From: Cylindrospermum sp. NIES-4074
GTDB taxonomy: Bacteria > Cyanobacteriota > Cyanobacteriia > Cyanobacteriales > Nostocaceae
Direction: 5' to 3'
NCBI GenBank assembly: GCA_003994795.1
Contig: AP018269.1
Location: forward strand, 3,581,677 to 3,645,676
DNA: 64,000 nucleotides
Shown here: positions 55,542 through 64,000 of the stretch, one piece after another
Layout: each line of letters begins with the position of its first letter
How positions within the stretch are numbered: the first letter of the stretch is position 1
The notes under the pieces: generated by a model
What the model was told of the DNA's origin: nothing
Database searches by the model: none
The model's input: the letters and a program-made list of their open reading frames with translations, nothing else
Program-made: the position numbers and the translations under genes

Positions 55542-55844
55542 ATGAAAACCATTTGGCATAACCTTAAGGAAGGGTTGATTAATATATTCAACAACCTCGG
55601 ATTAGCTTGGTGGGTAGAAATTGTCACCCAAAATCCCCGTTGTACTTACTACTTCGGGCCATTCTTGAGTTCCTTTGAGGCAACATTGGCCAGTAAAGGC
55701 TATGTAGAAGATTTGGAAACAGAAGGAGCTGTGGGCATAGCTGTCAATGTTAGGCGCTTTAAACCTGGTACTTTGACAATTGCTGAAGACTTGGGGGAAA
55801 GGATTGACCGTAAAGTAAAGCCTGCCTTTAGCGGTCAAATGTAA
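55542..55844 (+). CDS. DUF1816 protein
   Basis: A 100-residue protein of the cyanobacterial DUF1816 family: GLAWWVEIVTQNPRCTYYFG, then FEATLASKGYVEDLETEGA and PGTLTIAEDLG. This family is linked in some members to phycobilisome-related or linker-like proteins, but its role is unclear. The ATG at 55542 is preferred; an ATG at 55533 is in frame. It is monocistronic, about 85 bp after rlmB. Confidence 0.85.
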   Translation: MKTIWHNLKEGLINIFNNLGLAWWVEIVTQNPRCTYYFGPFLSSFEATLASKGYVEDLETEGAVGIAVNVRRFKPGTLTIAEDLGERIDRKVKPAFSGQM

Positions 55845-55985
55845 GAAAATTCCATAGGCATCATCGTTCTCTGGCTAAGTTGGGGAACGATGACAACATC
55901 CCAAATTTCAAATTCCCAATTTAACATCTCTGACTTCGGCGTGAGCGCTCAGTCGAACGCTTCGCTCGATTTTCAAGTCGATGCT

Positions 55986-56828
55986 TTAATATTTTATTAT
56001 CTGCCGTTGTGCTTCTAACCAACTGTCAATATCTCTTAGTACCAGCTGGGGAATTTCCCAAGGGAAAAGATGGGCAGTGTTAGGGTAACATTGCCACTGA
56101 CAATTTTTGAGGTGTTGCGCTGTTTCTAAACTAGAATCAGCGGTGATATGGCGATCTTCAGCCCCAGCAAGTACTAGACTGGGGCATTCAATTTGTTTTA
56201 GGTCTGGAACTCTGTTGTAACCCGATTGAATGGCGCTATAGAGGGCGCGAGTAGCAGCAGGAGAGGTTTGCAAATAAGCTTGTACGGCTTCCTTGGCTAT
56301 GTAGCCGTAGGCTGTAGGCGTATGTTGTTGGATTAAGTAACGGAAAAGCGATCGCTTGCCAAAAGTCTCAATATTCCACTGCCAACTTGGTTTGACATAA
56401 TTTAACAGCGCCGCAACGCCAGTATAAACATTATCCTGCCAAGAAACGGGCGGGTGATTTCCACGGGGTCTAGCTGCGGTTGCAATCAAAATTAAACCAG
56501 TAACCCGCTGTGGTAAGCGCAACGCCAGTTCCATCGCCAAAATTCCACCAAGTGACCATCCCAACACTAAACATTTTTCAATTTGATAGCGGTCTAACAG
56601 CGCTTCTAAGTCGGTTAAATGGTCATCCATATCAAAATTGCCATTGCAGCGACTTTTGCCGTATCCGCGCAAATCAGGGGCAAAGGTTTGGCAACGTTTT
56701 GATAAATGATTGGTGAATACAGAAAGATTATGACCAGTACCAGGATGCCCATGTAAAGCTAGGATGGGAAATCCTGTACCTTGGACGTAGACGTTAAGAT
56801 TTGCGGCTTTCGTATGAGGATTGGACAC
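55986..56828 (-). CDS. Alpha/beta hydrolase
   Basis: A 280-residue single-domain enzyme. The oxyanion region is PILALHGHPGTGHNLS, the nucleophile elbow is GWSLGGILAME (Ser near 92), the acid is in AGAEDRHITADSSLE and the His in NTAHLFPWEIP. A mid-length cap domain covers residues about 120-200. Substrate cannot be read. It is monocistronic; the decayed CAP gene lies upstream. Confidence 0.88.
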   Translation of the reverse strand: MSNPHTKAANLNVYVQGTGFPILALHGHPGTGHNLSVFTNHLSKRCQTFAPDLRGYGKSRCNGNFDMDDHLTDLEALLDRYQIEKCLVLGWSLGGILAMELALRLPQRVTGLILIATAARPRGNHPPVSWQDNVYTGVAALLNYVKPSWQWNIETFGKRSLFRYLIQQHTPTAYGYIAKEAVQAYLQTSPAATRALYSAIQSGYNRVPDLKQIECPSLVLAGAEDRHITADSSLETAQHLKNCQWQCYPNTAHLFPWEIPQLVLRDIDSWLEAQRQIIKY

Positions 56829-56863
56829 AACAGCACTTTTCAGTCAGACTTTCAACACAACGA

Positions 56864-57070
56864 TTATAGGCATTTACTCCTCAACTTGATTTTTTTCAAC
56901 ATAGACCAGCGTAGGTAATCACGATCTGAGCCTATATGTGTTGTGAAAAGCAGCTTTTTTGGTGTGATGACCGCATAACGGCACACCATCATATTAATTA
57001 ATTTCAGCACAATAAATTGGGCTGTATCAAAACCATAGCTAATATTTTCGCCTGAGTAATTTGCCATTTA
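56864..57070 (-). pseudogene. Decayed CAP-domain gene
   Basis: The minus strand first reads ANYSGENISYGFDTAQFIVL, which aligns with [20 protein letters not shown] of the CAP gene at 57790. Further on, the phrases for the CAP end (HTNNRYAIITPKK-like, then GSDRDYLRW against ITYAGGYRE) are recoverable only by changing frame, and an early start and most of the N-terminal half are missing. It is a third, broken CAP copy beside two intact ones. Confidence 0.65.
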
Positions 57071-57173
57071 CGCTAAATAATCTAGATTTCTCCCTCAAGA
57101 TACTGTTATTTAAACTCCTGTGGTTGTTATATTATTTTGTTGTGATATTGTAAATACGACAATAATTACACAA

Positions 57174-57749
57174 ATGTCTCTAAATAAATCAGTAAATTCT
57201 CCAGATAAATTAGCTCAAAAGCCTATTACAGCAGAGCGAATGCACGATGTTAGGCTTTTACTGCAAAACTTAGCTAACAATGAGGAAGCAACTATCAAGC
57301 TGATCGTTGATTGTCTCTATGATGTTGGCTCAGTTAATCTCATTAATCAAAAGCTGCGCTTCCGTCCTTTGAATCGGTCTCTAAAATTAATTGCCCGAAT
57401 GTCTAAACCTGTATTTAGAACTGTGGCATGGTATTGGTTTAAGAATAACTGCCCCCAGTTAATTACTGACTGGCTGCAATCCAAAGTGACTTTTGAAGAA
57501 CCAATAGAAGAACCAATAGATAAACCTAAAGAAATAAATGTTGAAGTTTTAGCACTTCAACCATATTCCCCGTCACAGACAGAAAGCTTGAGCCGTGAAG
57601 TGAGGTATTTACGTCACCAATCCAGATGGCTGATGGGGATTACCATAGTCTCGCTTTTGTCTTTAGGTGTAACAGTTATTAAACTAACCGAAAGTCGAGA
57701 AACACCACTACAAAGTAGACAGCAAACTCAATCGATCATGCCCCGATAA
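57174..57749 (+). CDS. Hypothetical single-helix membrane protein
   Basis: A 191-residue protein starting MSLNKSVNSPDKLAQKPITA, with a helical N-terminal domain (VRLLLQNLANNEEATIKLIV), a Pro/Glu linker (FEEPIEEPIDKPKE) and one membrane helix near the C-terminus (WLMGITIVSLLSLGVTVIKL) before a short tail. The ATG at 57174 is chosen over the GTG at 57120, which would precede an atypical Cys-rich extension. It is encoded between the decayed and intact CAP genes on the opposite strand. Cyanobacterial proteins of this shape are uncharacterised. Confidence 0.6.
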   Translation: MSLNKSVNSPDKLAQKPITAERMHDVRLLLQNLANNEEATIKLIVDCLYDVGSVNLINQKLRFRPLNRSLKLIARMSKPVFRTVAWYWFKNNCPQLITDWLQSKVTFEEPIEEPIDKPKEINVEVLALQPYSPSQTESLSREVRYLRHQSRWLMGITIVSLLSLGVTVIKLTESRETPLQSRQQTQSIMPR

Positions 57750-57789
57750 TATTTAAGAATGAGATGCGATGCTTCATTCTTGCATCTAG

Positions 57790-58419
57790 CTAAATCGATT
57801 TTTCTCGATAACCGCCTGCATAAGTAATCACACACATCTGCCTGTATATGGAGTGAATGCCAAAAGCTACTCCTGTGACTTTAAAATCGGGGTTAAAAAT
57901 ATTAGTACGATGACCGCGAGAAGACACACCATCATCAATAATTAATTGCATAATAATATCTTCGGCTGTGTGAGAACCGTAGCTAATGTTTTCACCTGCG
58001 GTGGTTTGCCATTCACCATAACGATTGATGCGAATAAAGGGAGTGCTACCATCGCTACCATCATGACCTGTGATGCCTTTTGCCCCTTGGTCTTTGACAT
58101 GATCTCTAGCACCTAAAGACATGCCCTGAGATGGAGTCAGCGCACCTACAGGACGGACTGACTTGAGAAATGCGATCGCCTCAATAACTGCTTTTATCCC
58201 TTCCTGGGTTTGCAGATAAACATGATCAGAGATTCTTACTTGATTCCCTTGGTAGCGGTGTTGCCAATTTTCAAGAATTGGCAAGTATGCAGTGGGATTT
58301 ATCCGCACCTTATTCATTTCTGCTATTACTTGTTGTTCCAATGGTGAAAGAATCTTCACCCTGGATAAATCATGAGAAGTCGGTTGCAGAATTTCCGGCA
58401 AATATTGCTCATTCATCAA
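57790..58419 (-). CDS. CAP-domain protein without signal peptide
   Basis: A 209-residue CAP/SCP (cysteine-rich secretory-type) domain protein. The core has [80 protein letters not shown] and [13 protein letters not shown]. It is about 70 percent like the next gene over the domain but has no N-terminal signal peptide ([19 protein letters not shown]), so it may be intracellular or exported another way. The role of bacterial CAP proteins is mostly unknown. Confidence 0.85.
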   Translation of the reverse strand: MMNEQYLPEILQPTSHDLSRVKILSPLEQQVIAEMNKVRINPTAYLPILENWQHRYQGNQVRISDHVYLQTQEGIKAVIEAIAFLKSVRPVGALTPSQGMSLGARDHVKDQGAKGITGHDGSDGSTPFIRINRYGEWQTTAGENISYGSHTAEDIIMQLIIDDGVSSRGHRTNIFNPDFKVTGVAFGIHSIYRQMCVITYAGGYREKSI

Positions 58420-58517
58420 TTATCTCACTGGTGACTTTATATTGAATTTCGCAAAATGAGTCAAAAATTCCGGAAGGATAGGTAAAGGATGGGATGTCAT
58501 CTTTCATCTAGCTAAAA

Positions 58518-59222
58518 CTATTTTTCTCGATAACCTCCAGCGTAGGTAATCACACAAATAGTTCTATAGGATTTGTGAGTTCCATAAGCCACACCTGTCA
58601 CCTTAAAAGCGCCATTAAAGATGGCTTTTCGATGACCTCTTGAGGGTACACCATCATCAATAATTAACTGCATAACGATATCTTGGGCTGTGTTTGGGCC
58701 ATAGCTGATGTTCTCACCTGCGGTGGTTTGCCAATTGCCGTAGCGATTGATGCGAATGGAGGGATTGCTACCATCGCTACCATTGTGACCTGTTGTACCT
58801 TTTGGCCCTTGGTCTTTGACGTGATCTCTAGCACCCAGCGACATTCCCTTAGATGGAGTCAACTTACCTACAGGACGAACAGACTTGAGAAATGCGATCG
58901 CCTCATTAACTGGTTTTACCCCTTCCTGAGTCACTAAATAGCTATTACTAGAAATTTTGACTCGATTACCCTGGAAGCGCTTTTTATAGTTTTCTATGAT
59001 GGGGATATATGACTTAGGATTTGTTCGCACTTTGTTGGTTTCATCAATCACCTGTTGTTCAAGCTTGGAGAGATAACTGGCTTTTGCCAATAAAGTTGGT
59101 TGCGAAGTTTTTACTATATTGGGGGTAAATTCTGCAACAGATTGTCCAGAAGGCAAAAGTTGTCCAGAAAAACTGGTTACTAGGGTAATAGGGAACAATA
59201 GCCAAAATCCAAAGCGACGCAT
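58518..59222 (-). CDS. Secreted CAP-domain protein
   Basis: A 234-residue paralogue of the gene at 57790. The N-terminus [20 protein letters not shown] is a signal peptide, followed by a CAP domain with [60 protein letters not shown] and [12 protein letters not shown]. It lies 98 bp upstream of its paralogue on the same strand, so the pair arose by tandem duplication and the upstream copy keeps the export signal. It should act in the periplasm or outside. Confidence 0.88.
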   Translation of the reverse strand: MRRFGFWLLFPITLVTSFSGQLLPSGQSVAEFTPNIVKTSQPTLLAKASYLSKLEQQVIDETNKVRTNPKSYIPIIENYKKRFQGNRVKISSNSYLVTQEGVKPVNEAIAFLKSVRPVGKLTPSKGMSLGARDHVKDQGPKGTTGHNGSDGSNPSIRINRYGNWQTTAGENISYGPNTAQDIVMQLIIDDGVPSRGHRKAIFNGAFKVTGVAYGTHKSYRTICVITYAGGYREK

Positions 59223-59986
59223 TCATTACCTCACAATTTTCTTTTTATGGAGTCCTTTGGTTAATAGATGCACCGCAGGTTAGGAAAGTTGCCTTTGAAG
59301 CAGCAAAAATAGAGTAACCGCAGAGGCGATCACAGATTAGCATAGAGAAATTAGAGATAACTCTGCAAAGCTCTGTTTTTAGTTTTTAGGTAGCAAAATA
59401 GTTACTCAATATCTGTTGTAACATTCCCCACAACAGAACGTAAAGAGTATTGCTACAGGGAAGAAATTTTTAATGGTATATATTTGCTAAATATTTTTAT
59501 TAGTAATCAGCTATGTCCGTCCTACCTGATTGGTGAAAATTAATTTTGTAAGCATTCAGCTATCAGCGGTCAGCCATCAGCTAAAAACTGGTTTTAGACT
59601 GAGTTTAAGGGTTTTGAGTTGAGGAGACTTACACAAAAGCATAGTAATCAGTAGTTAGAATGCTCATAAATTCTTTAAGATTGCTGATAGCTGATGGCTG
59701 ACGGCTGAATGCTGACTTAATTTTCACTAACCGCTCCAGACGCAGAGAGAATAAAGAAATGTATTCAGAAATGATTTAAGACTGCTATAGCTGATATTCA
59801 AGTTTCAAGTTCTTAAAAAATATGAGGAGTGAGAAACTTTGCTTGTCTTCACTCCTCATGACCTACTCCTTACACGTGCTTCAAGTACAGCAGTTTGGCA
59901 AGGCATTAAACCTCTAACTAAAGATGCACATTTTTGTTAAACAGTAGGGTGCTTGTCTATACGGTTATTAGAGAAGTAATAAAATA
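59223..59986. other. Gene-free stretch with family B repeat and a long hairpin
   Basis: Besides the MITE-like element at 59548-59716 it holds ATGAGGAGTGA at 59822 and its exact complement TCACTCCTCAT at 59849, an 11-bp stem. The part before 59548 is AT-rich with a CCGCAGAGGCGATCACAGAT phrase. No gene or RNA is supported. Confidence 0.45.
59548..59716. repeat. MITE-like element, family B (copy 3)
   Basis: 169 bp with left end GTAAGCATTCAGCTATCAGC and right end GCTGAATGCTGAC (one base changed). It has the same core phrases as copies 1 and 2 (TTTTAGACTGAGTTTAAGGG, ATGCTCATAAATTCTTTAAG). The right half also contains GCTGATAGCTGATGGCTGAC, matching copy 1 almost exactly. Confidence 0.85.
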
Positions 59987-60730
59987 TTACCGTATACCTT
60001 GCAAAATAGTTTCTATTTCTGTTAGTTGCACTGCACCAGAATAGTTAGCGCTATTAATTACAAAAGAAGGTGTGCCAGCAAGTCTCAATTTTTGAGCTAA
60101 CTGGAGGTCATTTTTAATTGCAGAATCGGCAAGCTTACGGTCATTTTTAAACTTGGATAAATCCAAATTTAGCTTTTTAGCGATATCTAAATATAATGTT
60201 TCTCCAAGTTGCTTTTGATTAGTAAATAAAGCATCATGGTATTCCCAGAATTTGCCCTGCTGATATGCCGCCCAGGATGCTTTGGCGGCAGGTAGTGCTT
60301 CTGCATGAATTTGAACCAAAGGAAAATGCTTATAAACCAAGGTCAATTCATTCGGATATTTTGCTAATAGCTGTTTCAGGGTTTTATTTGCTTCAGCACA
60401 GTAGGGACATTCAAAATCGGAAAATTCTATCAATACAGTTTTAAATTCATTGGCACCTTTCGTAGGAGAATCACCAATTATAGCTTTGGTCTTGGTTTTT
60501 AAATCCTGTAAAAACGACTCACGTGTTTGCTGAATTTTCTGTTGCTGTTGTTGCTGGTAAACTTGGACAGATTCGATAATTACTTCTGGGTGTTTGCGGA
60601 TGATTTCTAATACTTGCTGCTCTAGTTCGGAATTGATGCTGGCGGCTTGTGCGGGTAATGACCAGCTTAAAACTAGACACAGTAAGCTGCAAACCGTCCA
60701 GGTACGGAGATACTGAAGGAATTGACGCAT
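59987..60730 (-). CDS. DsbA-family thiol-disulfide oxidoreductase
   Basis: A 247-residue exported thioredoxin-fold protein. The signal peptide starts MRQFLQYLRTWTVCSLLCLV and ends near LPAQAAS. A Gln-rich helix (QVYQQQQQQKIQQTRESF) is followed by the active site FSDFECPYCAEANKT and the cis-Pro loop LAGTPSFVIN. This is the DsbA/BdbD-type layout for forming or moving disulfides outside the cytoplasm. The ATG at 60730 is preferred over one 60 bp upstream because it begins the signal peptide. No DsbB/VKOR partner adjoins. Confidence 0.9.
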   Translation of the reverse strand: MRQFLQYLRTWTVCSLLCLVLSWSLPAQAASINSELEQQVLEIIRKHPEVIIESVQVYQQQQQQKIQQTRESFLQDLKTKTKAIIGDSPTKGANEFKTVLIEFSDFECPYCAEANKTLKQLLAKYPNELTLVYKHFPLVQIHAEALPAAKASWAAYQQGKFWEYHDALFTNQKQLGETLYLDIAKKLNLDLSKFKNDRKLADSAIKNDLQLAQKLRLAGTPSFVINSANYSGAVQLTEIETILQGIR

Positions 60731-60828
60731 AGCAAAATACTTGAGAAACACTCTCTTAGTATTGCCTGAGATCGGTAAAGGCGATCGCACTCCGGAAATA
60801 TTTTATCCTGTAATCTGGGAGACTGCCC

Positions 60829-61683
60829 TTAGAGTACCTGGCTATCAATGGGAAGTGACATATCCCGCGACCATTCATTCCAAGAGCCAAAATAGTTTCT
60901 GGCGTTAATTCCTGCTTCTTGCAGTGCTATCAGCGTATTAGCAGCCCTGGAACCCTTGAAGCAGTAAACATACACAATTGATTCTGAGGTAATACCCACA
61001 GTCTGACAAATTGCTTGGATTTCTGCTGGTGTGCGAAACATGGGAATTTGCGAGTCAGAATTCATCAGTAGATGCCATTCTAGCCACACTGAGTTAGGGA
61101 TTCTGCCTTTGCGCGGACAATAGTCAGGGTCATAGGGAGAAGAACTTAGTCCTTGCCATTCTATGCGATCGCGCACATCTAATTTAATAATCGCCGGATC
61201 ATCAAGCGCCTGCAACATTTCCGCCGTTGTCACCATAATATCAGCATTGGGATGCAATCTAAATATGCTGCTTTCCCGTTCAGGTATTTCATTATTGGTG
61301 AGTAACCCCGCAGCAAGCCATCCTTGATATCCCCCATGTAGTACAGACACTTGGGTGCAACCCAAATATTTGAGTAAAAAAGCGGCTCTACAAGATTGAC
61401 CGTAACCTTTATTTAAAGTATCTTCATACACAATCAAATGTTCAAATCCAGATATTCCAACATCGCTCATTATTTCAGCGAAATACTCTTGTAATTTCTT
61501 CAATCCTTCCGGAGAGGAATTATTTAAAAGATAACTGAAGAATGCCCGAATATTAATAGATTTAGGAATGTGTGAAATAACATATTCTTCAGGATCTCGC
61601 GTATCTATAGCCACAGTTTTTGAGGATTTTTCTGCTAGCAATAGACAGAGTTCCTGCGGAGAAATGAGGGTTTTCGTGTCCAC
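60829..61683 (-). CDS. Two-domain rhodanese (sulfurtransferase)
   Basis: A 284-residue protein with two rhodanese domains. The N-terminal one (about 10-130) has AIDTRDPEEYVISHIPKSIN but no active-site Cys. The C-terminal one (about 150-280) has IKLDVRDRIEWQG and the active loop VYVYCFKGSRAANT with the Cys. CFKGSR differs from the CGSGVTA of 3-mercaptopyruvate enzymes and from CRKGVT of thiosulfate enzymes, so the sulfur donor is uncertain. The start is GTG at 61683. Confidence 0.85.
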   Translation of the reverse strand: MDTKTLISPQELCLLLAEKSSKTVAIDTRDPEEYVISHIPKSINIRAFFSYLLNNSSPEGLKKLQEYFAEIMSDVGISGFEHLIVYEDTLNKGYGQSCRAAFLLKYLGCTQVSVLHGGYQGWLAAGLLTNNEIPERESSIFRLHPNADIMVTTAEMLQALDDPAIIKLDVRDRIEWQGLSSSPYDPDYCPRKGRIPNSVWLEWHLLMNSDSQIPMFRTPAEIQAICQTVGITSESIVYVYCFKGSRAANTLIALQEAGINARNYFGSWNEWSRDMSLPIDSQVL

Positions 61684-61820
61684 GTTTTAATTCTTCTGTA
61701 ATCCTGCCATTGGGTATTATCTCGCCCTGGAGATTGGCACTTTGAAATAGAAATTACAGAAGCATAAATGTTGAATGTTATGGAAGAACTTTTATGAATG
61801 TGTGGGGTTAAGGGGTTAAG

Positions 61821-62357
61821 TTAAGAGGGCGGGGAGACCCCGCCCCTACTGGGGTTGTGTGGATCTTTTGGCCAACGTAGGGGATTTGCAAGAATGTATT
61901 GCTGGACGATATGTAACGTGTTTTGATTGCGGATGATGCGCTCGTAATAATTACGTTGCCATATACGAAGTCCGGGGGTGTCATCAATTCGATTAATGAT
62001 TTTCGTTGTTTGGTATTTGTAATACGCGACAATTTGACCCAAAGTCGGTTTTTTTAGTCCCCCTTTCTGTCCTCCACCCATAAATTTATCAGTAATTATG
62101 ATAATGCCATGAATGTGATTAGGCATAAAGACGAATTCATCTAATTCAACATTAGGAAAATGATTGGGAATGTGTAACCAAAATTGATACGCGATCGCAC
62201 CCCTGACTATAAACTTCATATCACCATCCACCAACTCGCCTAAAAAACATTCGTGGTCTTGCGTGCATAAGGTGACAAAATATGTCCCTGGTTGTGAATA
62301 ATCGTATCCCCGCAAGCGAATTGATCGGCGGTGGTGAATATCAGGATTGTATTTCAC
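61821..62357 (-). CDS. REP-associated tyrosine transposase (RAYT, IS200-like)
   Basis: A 178-residue Y1/HUH single-strand transposase. It has the N-terminal YDYSQPGTYFVTLCTQDHEC, the HUH motif in FVFMPNHIHGIIII and the catalytic Tyr in the helix GQIVAYYKYQTTKIINR, followed by WQRNYYERIIRNQNTLHIVQ and NPLRWPKDP. GC-rich palindromes flank it on both sides (61828-61851 and 62391-62411), as expected for RAYT with its REP sequences. The C-terminal tail is read from the left hairpin. Complete length; likely functional. Confidence 0.93.
   Translation of the reverse strand: MKYNPDIHHRRSIRLRGYDYSQPGTYFVTLCTQDHECFLGELVDGDMKFIVRGAIAYQFWLHIPNHFPNVELDEFVFMPNHIHGIIIITDKFMGGGQKGGLKKPTLGQIVAYYKYQTTKIINRIDDTPGLRIWQRNYYERIIRNQNTLHIVQQYILANPLRWPKDPHNPSRGGVSPPS
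61828..61851. repeat. REP-like hairpin, left of the RAYT gene
   Basis: GGGCGGGG-AGA-CCCCGCCC forms an 8-bp GC stem, preceded by AGA and followed by CTAC. It is the near-complement of the hairpin at 62391-62411 and encodes the last codons (SRGGVSPPS) of the transposase. REP hairpins beside RAYT genes are the expected substrate of these enzymes. Confidence 0.75.
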
Positions 62358-62390
62358 AGTAGGTATTTATTGGTTTACGAAAACACTGTA

Positions 62391-62411
62391 GGGGCGGGGT
62401 TTCCCCGCCCT
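62391..62411. repeat. REP-like hairpin, right of the RAYT gene
   Basis: GTAGGGGCGGGGTTTCCCCG and CCCTC form a GC stem (GGGCGGGG/CCCCGCCC, TTT loop) that is the inverted counterpart of the left hairpin, so the gene lies between two head-to-head REP units. Another palindrome, AACAGGCG/CGCCTGTT, follows near 62459. Confidence 0.75.
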
Positions 62412-62515
62412 CTTACTCTTTCATAAATTATGCCGTGGGGCGTATCTCCAGCCCCAGAACAGGCGAGACGCCTGTTTTACAAAATATTTGGGTTACTTTT
62501 GAAGGGGTGGGGTTT

Positions 62516-64000
62516 TTACTCTGGTAAACCTGCCACCTTTAACAAATCCAAATCCCGTGCAAAAATCTCATCAATGGGCAACATTTCCCCTGTTGTCGTC
62601 ATAAACTTGTGGTCTTTTGTTGCCCGAATTACTGAACCATCATCTAAACAATATTCAAAAACTTCCTGTTCTCCTCTATTATGCCATTGCGCGATCGCCT
62701 GCGTGTAGATATTTCCATTGCCATCAACGCTGTAAACCCTGCATTCTATAGCCTTTTCCACAATCTCCCCGATGGGAAGCAAGCCATATTCCACCGTTAA
62801 TACTTGCGTGTCATAGCTTAAGCAATATTCGGCGAACTTCAACATATCCTCAAATAGCTTCTCAGCTACTTGCTTTCTCACTCCGTTTTTAGTTGCGCCA
62901 TCAATAAACTTTTCCTGCTGCTTCTGCATTTCCGAGACTTTCTTTTTACCCATAGCACGACGCAGCAAGTCGGCTTGTCCTAAAGAATATCCAGCCATAT
63001 CTTGAGCAATTTTCATAATTTGCTCTTGATAAACCATAATTCCGTAAGTTTCATTTAATATCGGTTCTAAAACAGCAGTTGCATAGTCAATATTTTCCCG
63101 TCCATGTTTGCGGTTAATAAACTTAGGAATTAGTCCCGCATCTAACGGGCCTGGTCGATAAAGTGCCAAAATTGAAGAAATATCTTCGATATTAGAAGGC
63201 TTCAAATCTCGTACTATCTGCTTCATACCCGAAGATTCTAATTGAAATATTCCTTCTAATTCACCAGATTCTAACAATTCATAAGTTTTTTTGACATCTT
63301 TAGGTAAACTGCTATGTTCACCTTTAGCTAATATTTTCTGAGCTTTTCTTTCTTGACCCGTAATTTCATCTGGGTCAATTACATATCCTTTACTTTCATT
63401 AATCAAATCAATGGTTCTTTGAATTAGGGTTAAATTCCGCAAACCCAAAAAGTCCATTTTTAACAAACCCAGTGATTCTAAATCTTCCATGAAATATTGA
63501 GTAATCACCGAACCATCATTATTGCGTTGTAGCGGCACAATTTCATCAAGAGGATCGGCAGAAATTACCACACCCGCAGCATGGACACCAAATGTTTTAT
63601 TAGTACCTTCAATTCGCATTGCCATATCTAGCCAATGACGAACTTTCGGGTCATTATCATATCTAGCTTTAAACTCTGGTTCTGGGGTTTCATTAGAAAC
63701 CATCACCTTGAGTTTAGTGGGTTTACCCCGCACGACAGGAATCATTTTCGCCATTTTGTCAGCGTCCCCGTAGGGAATATCTAACACTCTGGCGACATCT
63801 TTTAAAACTGCTTTGGAAGTTAAACGGTTAAAAGTAATAATTTGAGCAACTCTTTCTGCACCGTATTTTTCAGTTACATATTCAATCATTTTATCCCGTT
63901 GATCAATACAGAAATCTGTATCAATATCAGGCATAGATTTCCGTTCGGGATTCAAAAAGCGCTCAAATAGTAAGCCATGATGTACAGGGTCAATGTTGGT
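62516..64000 (-). CDS. dnaE: DNA polymerase III alpha subunit, N-terminal part ending in the split DnaE intein (partial)
   Basis: The visible 494 residues are the C-terminal part of the N-half gene; its start lies beyond the window's right edge. The extein has the polymerase catalytic phrases [15 protein letters not shown] (two catalytic aspartates), [39 protein letters not shown] and [20 protein letters not shown]. After KFAEY the 102-residue N-intein begins at Cys (62822-62824) and runs to 62519, with the block B TKDH motif in [13 protein letters not shown]. It trans-splices to the C-half encoded elsewhere (dnaE-C with Int-C, established for cyanobacteria). Replicative polymerase; essential. 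Confidence 0.97.
   Translation of the reverse strand, partial: TNIDPVHHGLLFERFLNPERKSMPDIDTDFCIDQRDKMIEYVTEKYGAERVAQIITFNRLTSKAVLKDVARVLDIPYGDADKMAKMIPVVRGKPTKLKVMVSNETPEPEFKARYDNDPKVRHWLDMAMRIEGTNKTFGVHAAGVVISADPLDEIVPLQRNNDGSVITQYFMEDLESLGLLKMDFLGLRNLTLIQRTIDLINESKGYVIDPDEITGQERKAQKILAKGEHSSLPKDVKKTYELLESGELEGIFQLESSGMKQIVRDLKPSNIEDISSILALYRPGPLDAGLIPKFINRKHGRENIDYATAVLEPILNETYGIMVYQEQIMKIAQDMAGYSLGQADLLRRAMGKKKVSEMQKQQEKFIDGATKNGVRKQVAEKLFEDMLKFAEYCLSYDTQVLTVEYGLLPIGEIVEKAIECRVYSVDGNGNIYTQAIAQWHNRGEQEVFEYCLDDGSVIRATKDHKFMTTTGEMLPIDEIFARDLDLLKVAGLPE
62519..62824 (-). other. Split DnaE intein, N-half (Int-N)
   Basis: 102 residues from [20 protein letters not shown] to [11 protein letters not shown]. 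Cys1 is the splicing nucleophile and the TxxH motif is TKDH. It matches the Nostoc punctiforme-type DnaE intein in length and at nearly all block positions; differences include DTQVLT for ETEILT and [11 protein letters not shown] for PVAQWHDRGEQ. It ends the gene, with no Int-C following in the window. Confidence 0.95.

Overview
The window comes from a filamentous, heterocyst-type cyanobacterium of the Nostoc/Anabaena group. The evidence is a DNA polymerase III alpha gene ending in the N-half of the split DnaE intein, many GCGATCGC (HIP1) octamers, GGTAATT heptamer runs, several families of dispersed intergenic inverted repeats, a XisI-family gene, a DUF1816 gene and an AT-rich base composition with large intergenic gaps. 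No rRNA or tRNA gene was seen.

Layout. 0-6 kb: a small membrane protein, an M1 aminopeptidase with HEAT repeats and a DUF3352-like membrane-anchored protein. 6-13.7 kb: a one-strand accessory locus that reads as a RiPP (modified peptide) cluster. It has two double-glycine leader peptides, a HopA1-domain protein, an aminoglycoside-phosphotransferase-like kinase, an HTH regulator, a cyclic-nucleotide-binding protein that looks like the front part of a peptidase/ABC exporter, and a parvulin-like protein. 14-24 kb: a methyltransferase/PrsW pair, a retropepsin-like pair, a photolyase, an acireductone-dioxygenase-like cupin, and a three-gene set (Lgt-like, two-cluster radical SAM, small membrane protein). 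24-27.6 kb: a membrane glycosyltransferase, an orphan CRISPR array of 14 repeats read leftwards with its leader on the right, and a Cys/Met-rich copper-storage-like protein. 28-33 kb: a reverse-transsulfuration pair, an aminotransferase, an MBL-like protein and XisI. 34-38 kb: an SDR/thioester-reductase-like gene and a large PAS-GAF histidine kinase.

39-47 kb: a three-gene same-strand set comprising a dynamin-like GTPase, a 1142-residue Hsp70/actin-fold ATPase and a 368-residue protein of unknown family. It recalls the GTPase/Hsp70 pairing of SrfC/SrfB and is the second candidate for a little-described system. 47-56 kb is mostly housekeeping: a cytochrome b561-like protein, a solitary D12-class adenine methyltransferase, trpD, an aspartic-protease lipoprotein, carA, a STAS protein that seems to start at AUU, mini-RNase III, RlmB and DUF1816. 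56-64 kb: a hydrolase, a decayed CAP gene plus two intact CAP paralogues, a DsbA-like thioredoxin, a rhodanese, a REP-associated tyrosine transposase between two GC-rich hairpins, and the partial dnaE-N.

Much of the intergenic space is made of recognisable repeats, often nested in one another and sometimes supplying the last codons of genes. Two small genes (37 and 52 residues) were found outside the longer open frames. All functional calls are from reading motifs by eye; no database search was run.
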